This document shows, in pieces, positions 58,118 to 64,000 of a DNA stretch of 64,000 bases. Positions within the stretch are counted from its first letter, which is position 1. Every line of letters begins with the position of its first letter. Source of the stretch: Desulfocapsa sp. (GTDB lineage: Bacteria; Desulfobacterota; Desulfobulbia; Desulfobulbales; Desulfocapsaceae); the NCBI GenBank assembly GCA_029935315.1, contig JAOZKN010000005.1, forward strand, positions 1 to 64,000, read 5' to 3'. The position numbers were made by a program, and so were the translations under genes. The notes under the pieces were generated by a model. It worked only from the letters and a program-made list of their open reading frames with translations, had not been told where the DNA came from and searched no databases.

Positions 58118-58453
58118 ATGAAGATAGATTGGTTGTATCTACGCAAGGGCTGAAAATCATGCACGAAAGCTCAGGAGGCTCTTGAGCAGGCAAAGGTGAA
58201 AGTGGATGAGATTGAGGATGCGCGTAAGAACATAATTAAAGCAGATGGCGCATGGGATATTTTTGCAAAAGCAGAGGCGCTTTCCGTGGGTCGAGGCAAG
58301 AAAGTGCAGACTTTTGTTCCCGATGAATCCAACAAGGAAGAAATATTGAAAGTGTGCCTTGGTCGTACCGGAAATTTGCGGGCACCAACCGTTACAACGG
58401 GGAAAAGTGTGTACGTTGGATATAATGATGCCATGTATCAAGAGTTGACGTAA
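58118..58453 (+). CDS. Predicted ArsC/thioredoxin-like UxxC selenoprotein; in-frame TGA (58151-58153) read as selenocysteine
   Basis: ATG 58118 with upstream gggagatagg; translation MKIDWLYLRKG(U)KSCTKAQEALEQAKVKVDEIEDARKNIIKADGAWDIFAKAEALSVGRGKKVQTFVPDESNKEEILKVCLGRTGNLRAPTVTTGKSVYVGYNDAMYQELT*; SECIS-like hairpin 58169-58187. Confidence 0.85.
58169..58187 (+). promoter_or_regulatory. Bacterial SECIS-like stem-loop
   Basis: GCTCAGGA-GGC-TCTTGAGC: 8-bp stem (one G-U), GGC apical loop about 24 nt after the UGA. Confidence 0.7.
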
Positions 58454-58601
58454 CTGTTCAGCTGCACCCCATCTTTGCCCATTTTGACCTTCTCACATAG
58501 CAATAGTATGTTTCGAATGTCCAAATGAACAAATATGAGGCACATCTGAACAGTTACAGTTCAGTGTTTTGCCAATTATCAGGTATTAGCTGAATAGCTA
58601 C
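58450..58601. mobile_element. 152-bp MITE-like element with IS66-like GTAA end and 8-bp target duplication
   Basis: Ends GTAACTGTTCAGCT and reverse complement GTAGCTATTCAGCT (12/14 identical), flanked by direct repeat GAGTTGAC at 58442-58449 and 58602-58609. Confidence 0.7.
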
Positions 58602-58769
58602 GAGTTGACAAAATAAAATATATGCTGGCTAAAAGTCCAAAAAACTTTGCAAAACCTTTCTCTTTTAGGTAAATATGATTCTTTTCCCCCTGTAATTATG
58701 GCGATTGGGCCTTGGGGGTGCATCTGAAAAGGGTGGCGTTCAAACAAAACCCGTGAACTGATACGAGTC

Positions 58770-59687
58770 ATGTTACACCATTTAGAGTCATTACAGGATT
58801 TTAGTAAAGAAGAACTGCTGGCCTTTATTCATAGAGCCATCACTTTGAAAGAAGAGCGGCTCTCCGGAGTCCGTCATCAGCAACTTGCCGGAAAAACGGT
58901 GGGGATGATTTTTGAAAAGGTCTCCACCCGTACCAGAGTTTCTTTTGAGGCGGCCATGTACGGTCTTGGTGGGCAGGTTATTTTCCTTTCCGGGCGTGAT
59001 ACGCAGCTGGCACGTTCAGAGCCCTTAAAAGACATGGCTCGGGTTATGTCCCGTTATGTTGACGGTCTGGTGGTGCGTACGTTTGGTCAGGAAGTGGTCA
59101 CCGAGCTTGCGAAGTATTCTACTGTTCCGGTCATTAATGCCCTCACCGATCTCCACCACCCCTGTCAGATATTAAGTGATATGATGACCGTGGTTGAGAA
59201 GAAAGGCAATATTGAGGATTGCAAAGTTGCCTGGATCGGAGATGGTAATAATATGGCGCATTCCTGGATTCAGGCCGCGTCGATTATTGGTTTTGAGTTG
59301 GTGCTGGCATGCCCCGAGGGATATGATCCCGATGCAGAAATTTTAGCAGCTGCGCAAGAACAGGGTGCAAAACCTATAACCCTGCTCCGCAGTCCCGAAG
59401 AGGCAATGGTCGGTGCGGATGTTGTCAACACGGATGTCTGGGCCTCCATGGGCCAGGAAGATGAGCAGGAAGAGCGAATGAAGATATTTGCTCCCTATCA
59501 GGTCAACAGTGAACTGATGGCGAAGGCACCAGCAGATGGCATTGTACTTCACTGTCTGCCAGCGCATCGTGAAGAAGAGATAACGGAAACAGTTCTGGAA
59601 TCAGATCAGTGCGTGGCCTTTGATCAGGCAGAAAATAAAATGCATATGCACAAAGCGATACTTGAACAACTGTTGATGACTAAGTAA
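58770..59687 (+). CDS. argF: Ornithine carbamoyltransferase
   Basis: FEKVSTRTRVSFEAAMYGLGG; HPCQILSDMMTV; LHCLPAHREEEI. Confidence 0.97.
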   Translation: MLHHLESLQDFSKEELLAFIHRAITLKEERLSGVRHQQLAGKTVGMIFEKVSTRTRVSFEAAMYGLGGQVIFLSGRDTQLARSEPLKDMARVMSRYVDGLVVRTFGQEVVTELAKYSTVPVINALTDLHHPCQILSDMMTVVEKKGNIEDCKVAWIGDGNNMAHSWIQAASIIGFELVLACPEGYDPDAEILAAAQEQGAKPITLLRSPEEAMVGADVVNTDVWASMGQEDEQEERMKIFAPYQVNSELMAKAPADGIVLHCLPAHREEEITETVLESDQCVAFDQAENKMHMHKAILEQLLMTK

Positions 59688-59792
59688 AAATTCTTCATCT
59701 GCTTCGTTGCTACATTTTTTATTTGATTACGACGTACCATCGTACGCCGAAATTAAATTAAAAATGCACGCCTCGCATATGAAGTTTTTTAC
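59684..59792. repeat. 109-bp imperfect palindromic intergenic element between argF and argG
   Basis: Left arm gtaaaaattcttcatctgcttcgttgctacattttttattt versus reverse complement of right arm gtaaaaaacttcatatgcgaggcgtgcatttttaattt; centre cgtaccatcgtacg. Confidence 0.7.
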
Positions 59793-59849
59793 ATAGCCAT
59801 CTAGATTTTCACTTTTTACAAGTTTATCTACCGCTCAAAGGATAAAAAA

Positions 59850-61052
59850 ATGGATGTAAAAAAGATAATTCTCGCCTATTCAGGCGGTCTTGATACCTCA
59901 GTCATTCTGAAATGGCTGGCCGAAGAATATGGCTGTCCGGTGGTTGCTTATGCTGCTGATGTGGGCCAAACCGAAGACTGGGATGCCATTCGTGAAAAGG
60001 GAATGGCCACCGGTGCTGAAAAGGTAATCATCTCTGATCTCAGGCAGGAGTTTGTTGAAGATTATATTTTTCCGGCCTTTCGTTGTAATGCCATCTATGA
60101 AGGGAAATACCTCCTTGGTACCTCTCTTGCCCGGCCTATTATCGGCAAGGAACAGGTGCGAATTGCCCACGCAGAAGGTGCTGATGCCGTAAGCCATGGT
60201 GCCACAGGTAAGGGAAATGATCAGGTACGCTTTGAGCTCTCCTACCTTGGTATTGATCCAGATCTGAAGATCATCGCACCCTGGCGCATATGGGACTTAA
60301 ATTCCAGGACAAAACTGGAAGAGTTTGCAAAAAAGCATAATATTCCCGTTCCAACTTCGAAGAAGAATCCTTACAGTTCTGACGAAAATATTCTGCATAT
60401 CAGTTTTGAAGGCGGGCTCCTGGAAGACCCGTGGAATGAACCGGACGAGGATATGTTCAAATTGAGCGTTTCCCCCGAAAATGCACCGGATAAACCCACC
60501 TATCTTGAAATCGATTTTGAGCAGGGGAACCCGGTTGCCATTGATGGTGAACGCATGGATCCACTGCCGCTCTTTGAAGCCTTAAATAAGGTTGCGGGTG
60601 CAAACGGAATTGGGCGTCTTGATCTTCTTGAGAACCGCTTTGTAGGCATGAAATCCCGCGGAGTGTATGAAACACCCGGTGGAACACTGCTGCGTGAAGC
60701 GCATATGGATCTTGAGACCCTGACCATGGACCGTGAAGTGATGCGTATTCGGGACTCTTTAATTCCTCAGTATGCGCAAATAATTTACAATGGTTTTTGG
60801 TTTTCTCCCGAGCGTGAACTGTTGCAGGTCACCATGGACGCCAGTCAGAAGACGGTGAATGGAAGAGTTCGCATGAAGTTGTATAAGGGAAACTGCTTTG
60901 CTGTGGGCAAAAAGTCCAACCAGTCACTGTATCAGGAAAGTTTTGCCACCTTTGAAGAAGATGATGTCTATGATCAGGCCGATGCCGGTGGTTTTATTCG
61001 ACTCAACGGACTGCGGCTGCAGATTGTAGCCATGCAGAAGAAAAATGGCTAA
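59850..61052 (+). CDS. argG: Argininosuccinate synthase
   Basis: [46 protein letters not shown]. Confidence 0.98.
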   Translation: MDVKKIILAYSGGLDTSVILKWLAEEYGCPVVAYAADVGQTEDWDAIREKGMATGAEKVIISDLRQEFVEDYIFPAFRCNAIYEGKYLLGTSLARPIIGKEQVRIAHAEGADAVSHGATGKGNDQVRFELSYLGIDPDLKIIAPWRIWDLNSRTKLEEFAKKHNIPVPTSKKNPYSSDENILHISFEGGLLEDPWNEPDEDMFKLSVSPENAPDKPTYLEIDFEQGNPVAIDGERMDPLPLFEALNKVAGANGIGRLDLLENRFVGMKSRGVYETPGGTLLREAHMDLETLTMDREVMRIRDSLIPQYAQIIYNGFWFSPERELLQVTMDASQKTVNGRVRMKLYKGNCFAVGKKSNQSLYQESFATFEEDDVYDQADAGGFIRLNGLRLQIVAMQKKNG

Positions 61053-62442
61053 GGAAAATTCAGAAAAGCTCTGGGGTGGACGTTTCGAGGGCACAACAGC
61101 TGCCTCGGTGGAGGCCTTTACCGCATCCATTCAGTACGATTCCCGCCTCTATCGCTATGATATTGCAGGAAGCAAGGCGCATGCCACCATGCTTGCCGCC
61201 AATGGCCTGCTCTCAAAAGATGAGCTTGCCTCCATCACCGATGGTTTGACTGCCATTGAGACAGATATAGAGGCGGGCACTTTCCCTTTTAAAAGTGAGC
61301 TTGAAGATATTCATATGAATATCGAAAAGGCACTGATTGATTCAATCGGGCCTGCTGGTGCCAAACTACACAGTGCGCGAAGCCGCAATGACCAGATTGC
61401 CCTGGATTTTCGCATGTATCTTCGTGATGAATGTGATCGTTTTGTGGAGTTATTAGACGAAGTTCGTCGTGCATTTGTTACCCTTGCCAGAACGTATATG
61501 GGGCAGATTATGCCCGGCTATACCCATCTGCAACGTGCACAACCGGTGTTGATTTCCCATCATATGATGGCCTATTTTGAGATGTTCGGCCGGGATCGGG
61601 AACGTATAATCGATTGCAGAAAACGGATCAATATTTCTCCTCTGGGCGCTGCAGCCATGGCAGGAACAGGACTTCCCATCGATCGGGAAATGGTTGCCGG
61701 ACTGCTTGGTTTTGACGGGGTTACTGCAAACTCCATGGACAGTTCCGGAGATCGGGATTTTGCCATTGAGTTTACTTCCTGTTGCACCCTGATCCAGCTG
61801 CATCTCTCCCGTTTGTCGGAGGAGCTGGTGCTCTGGTCCAGCCAGGAGTTTTCCTTTGTGCAGATATCGGATAAGTTCTGTACCGGCTCTTCCATTATGC
61901 CCCAGAAGAAGAACCCGGATATTCCTGAACTTATTCGTGGAAAATCTGGACGTGTTGTCGGAAGCCTGATGTCATTGATAACGCTTGTAAAAGGCTTGCC
62001 TCTCACTTACAACCGGGATCTGCAGGAAGACAAAGAACCGGTGTTTGATGCGGTGGATACCGTATCTGCATCCATGGCCATTATGGCAGAAATGCTTTCA
62101 AACCTCGATTTTAATACAGAGCGTATGGAAGAGGCCACCAGAACAGGATTTATGACGGCCACAGACCTTGCCGATTACCTTGTCTTGCATGACGTACCGT
62201 TTCGTGAGGCACATGGTATAGTGGGAAAAGCTGTTGCGACGTGTATTGCAAGAGGATGTGAGCTGACAGATTTATCACTTGTGGAGATACAGGAGTTCTC
62301 AAATGTTATCGATAAGGATATCTTTGAGGTCTTGAGTGTTGAAGGATCCGTGAATTCCAGAATCTCCACAGGCGGAACTGCAACACAACGTGTTGAAGAG
62401 GCAGTGCATGCTGCTGAAATACTGATGGGAATTGGAGAATAA
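61045..62442 (+). CDS. argH: Argininosuccinate lyase
   Basis: [47 protein letters not shown]. Confidence 0.98.
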   Translation: MAKENSEKLWGGRFEGTTAASVEAFTASIQYDSRLYRYDIAGSKAHATMLAANGLLSKDELASITDGLTAIETDIEAGTFPFKSELEDIHMNIEKALIDSIGPAGAKLHSARSRNDQIALDFRMYLRDECDRFVELLDEVRRAFVTLARTYMGQIMPGYTHLQRAQPVLISHHMMAYFEMFGRDRERIIDCRKRINISPLGAAAMAGTGLPIDREMVAGLLGFDGVTANSMDSSGDRDFAIEFTSCCTLIQLHLSRLSEELVLWSSQEFSFVQISDKFCTGSSIMPQKKNPDIPELIRGKSGRVVGSLMSLITLVKGLPLTYNRDLQEDKEPVFDAVDTVSASMAIMAEMLSNLDFNTERMEEATRTGFMTATDLADYLVLHDVPFREAHGIVGKAVATCIARGCELTDLSLVEIQEFSNVIDKDIFEVLSVEGSVNSRISTGGTATQRVEEAVHAAEILMGIGE

Positions 62443-62444
62443 GG

Positions 62445-63497
62445 ATGTTGAAAAAAAGCCGGATAGCTGGATCATTACTTCTCGCAGGAACTTTGTTTCT
62501 GGCGGGCGGATGTGGATATAAGACAGAACCATTACCACCGGACAGTATTGTCCCCATGGCGATTGACGATTTACGTTATTCTGTGAGCGAAAAAAGTGTG
62601 ATTCTCAAATGGACATTCCCCAAAGAGACTATCAGGGGAACTGATCTCACAAATGTCACAAGCTTTGACGTCTTCAGAGCAGTGGTGCCTTTGAAGGATT
62701 ATTGCTCCACTTGTCCCATTCCTTTTCAGGTGGCGATGAAGGTTCCCGGTGGTCTTGTGGATCCGGAAGGAAATCGTCAGGGTGCGTATGAAACAGAAAT
62801 CCTTCGTTCCGGCCATAAGTATTTCTTTAAGGTTCTGGCCAGAACCAGCTGGTGGGCAGCCAGTGCAGATTCTAATATTGTCACTTTCGTCTGGCATGTT
62901 CCCCCCAGTGGCCCGGAAGGCTTGAGCATTAAGGTCGCTGATGCAAGTGCTGCACTGAACTGGCAGCCTGTGACCACCCTTCATGATGGGCAGGCAGTAG
63001 AGTATCCGCTGAGTTATCAAGTATTGCGCAGTAAGGATAACAAAGCATTTGCAGCTATTGGTGAGGCGACTGCCAGCACAGCGTTTACCGACAATAGCAT
63101 TATCAATGGCCAGACCTACTACTATCAAGTGCAGTCCATCCTGATGATTGAGGGTAATCCTGTGAGTGGCGGGTTATCCGGCAGTGAGAGTGCAACTCCG
63201 GTGGATCTGACACCTCCTGCACCTCCTGTTGGTGTGACTGCTGTACAGACAGCGAAGGGTATCAAGATTTTCTGGGATAAATCCCGTGACGCTGATGTAA
63301 AAGGTTACCGGATCTATCGACGCAGTGCTGCGGCAGACGCACCGAAATTAATTGGCGACGTACCCGCCATCCATAATATCTTTGAAGACACGAATGTAAC
63401 GGCGGATAGCAAATTCTATTATTCGGTTACAGCCTATGACCAGGCGGAAACTCCTAACGAGAGTGTGAAATCCCGTGAAGTCAGTTTAAGGCACTAG
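62445..63497 (+). CDS. Lipoprotein with fibronectin type III-like domains
   Basis: Lipobox LFLAGGC; GVTAVQTAKGIKIFWDKSRDADVKGYRIYRRSAAADAPKLIGDVP...KFYYSVTAYDQAETPNESVKS. Confidence 0.8.
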   Translation: MLKKSRIAGSLLLAGTLFLAGGCGYKTEPLPPDSIVPMAIDDLRYSVSEKSVILKWTFPKETIRGTDLTNVTSFDVFRAVVPLKDYCSTCPIPFQVAMKVPGGLVDPEGNRQGAYETEILRSGHKYFFKVLARTSWWAASADSNIVTFVWHVPPSGPEGLSIKVADASAALNWQPVTTLHDGQAVEYPLSYQVLRSKDNKAFAAIGEATASTAFTDNSIINGQTYYYQVQSILMIEGNPVSGGLSGSESATPVDLTPPAPPVGVTAVQTAKGIKIFWDKSRDADVKGYRIYRRSAAADAPKLIGDVPAIHNIFEDTNVTADSKFYYSVTAYDQAETPNESVKSREVSLRH

Positions 63498-63506
63498 GAT
63501 TTAAAA

Positions 63507-64000
63507 TATGAATCATTTTGATTATAAAAACGGAGAACTCTTTTGCGAAGATATCGCGGTGAGTGATATTGCAAAAGAGGTGGGGACACCACTCTACCTG
63601 TACTCCAAAGCAACCCTTGAACGTCATTTCAAGGCCTTTGATTCAGGTTTTGAAAATCTGGATCATCTTACCTGCTTTGCGGTGAAGAGTTGTTCTAATA
63701 TAGCTGTGTTATCAATCTTCTCCACCCTTGGTGGCGGGGCGGATATTGTGTCCGGCGGTGAGTTGTATCGTGCCTTGTCAGCCGGGATGGATCCCAAACG
63801 GATTATCTATTCCGGAGTTGGTAAGACGGAAGAAGAGTTGCGTTATGGGCTGCAATCCGGGATCCTGCTCTTTAACGTGGAGTCGGAACAGGAACTGCAC
63901 CGTTTGAACAGCGTTGCAGCAGAGTTGGATATGCGGGCACCCGTGGCTTTTCGGGTGAATCCTGATGTTGATCCCAAGACCCACGCCTATATCTCAACGG
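63507..64000 (+). CDS. lysA: Diaminopimelate decarboxylase (partial, runs off window end)
   Basis: MNHFDYKNGELFCEDIAVSDIAKEVGTPLYLYSKATLERHFKAF...CFAVKSCSNIAVLSIFSTLGGGADIVSGGELYRAL. Confidence 0.95.

Noticed and set aside
58196-58453. 85-aa ORF as listed in the ORF track (GTG start)
   Set aside because: It is the 3' part of a longer reading frame interrupted by a TGA at 58151; reported instead as a selenoprotein from 58118.
58450-58557. 108-bp element defined only by the GTAACTGTTCAG / CTGAACAGTTAC inverted pair
   Set aside because: It has the better terminal inverted repeats but no flanking target duplication; the 58450-58601 boundaries with GAGTTGAC on both sides were preferred. Kept only as a nested-end observation.

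Overview
The window looks like chromosomal DNA from a Gram-negative, probably Desulfobulbales/Desulfobacterota-like bacterium; that lineage is inferred from gene content only. From left to right it holds: a partial outer-membrane protein; a secreted 14-repeat protein (39-aa 'WGSSSSDVYAVG' units); a nine-gene Mrp/Mbh-type cation/proton antiporter operon with three NuoL/M/N-like subunits; a PhnD-like binding protein plus hybrid histidine kinase pair; a TRAP transporter with a TatT component; FtsH; a 921-aa 'ELWKSDGT' repeat protein; AmrS; a CarS-like/metallophosphoesterase fusion; a PhnD-GAF-HD-GYP-degenerate GGDEF protein; a TAXI binding protein plus histidine kinase pair; a fused 5-oxoprolinase/hydantoinase; a class GN sortase with its VIT/VWA target; lptA-lptB-rpoN; and argB-argD-X-argF-argG-argH followed by lysA. 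The strongest discovery is X (58118..58453). The ORF track truncates it, but it reads through an in-frame TGA as a 111-aa UxxC ArsC/thioredoxin-like selenoprotein, with a SECIS-like hairpin at the expected distance. Its stop codon lies in the first bases of a 152-bp MITE-like insertion (IS66-like GTAA end, 8-bp target duplication GAGTTGAC). Removing the insertion restores an ...ELTK* terminus. Other leads are a shared C-terminal FPWxMFLPA tag on two unrelated repeat proteins, three independent couplings of periplasmic binding proteins to signalling modules, and two long intergenic palindromes. All family names come from reading motifs by eye; no database search was run.
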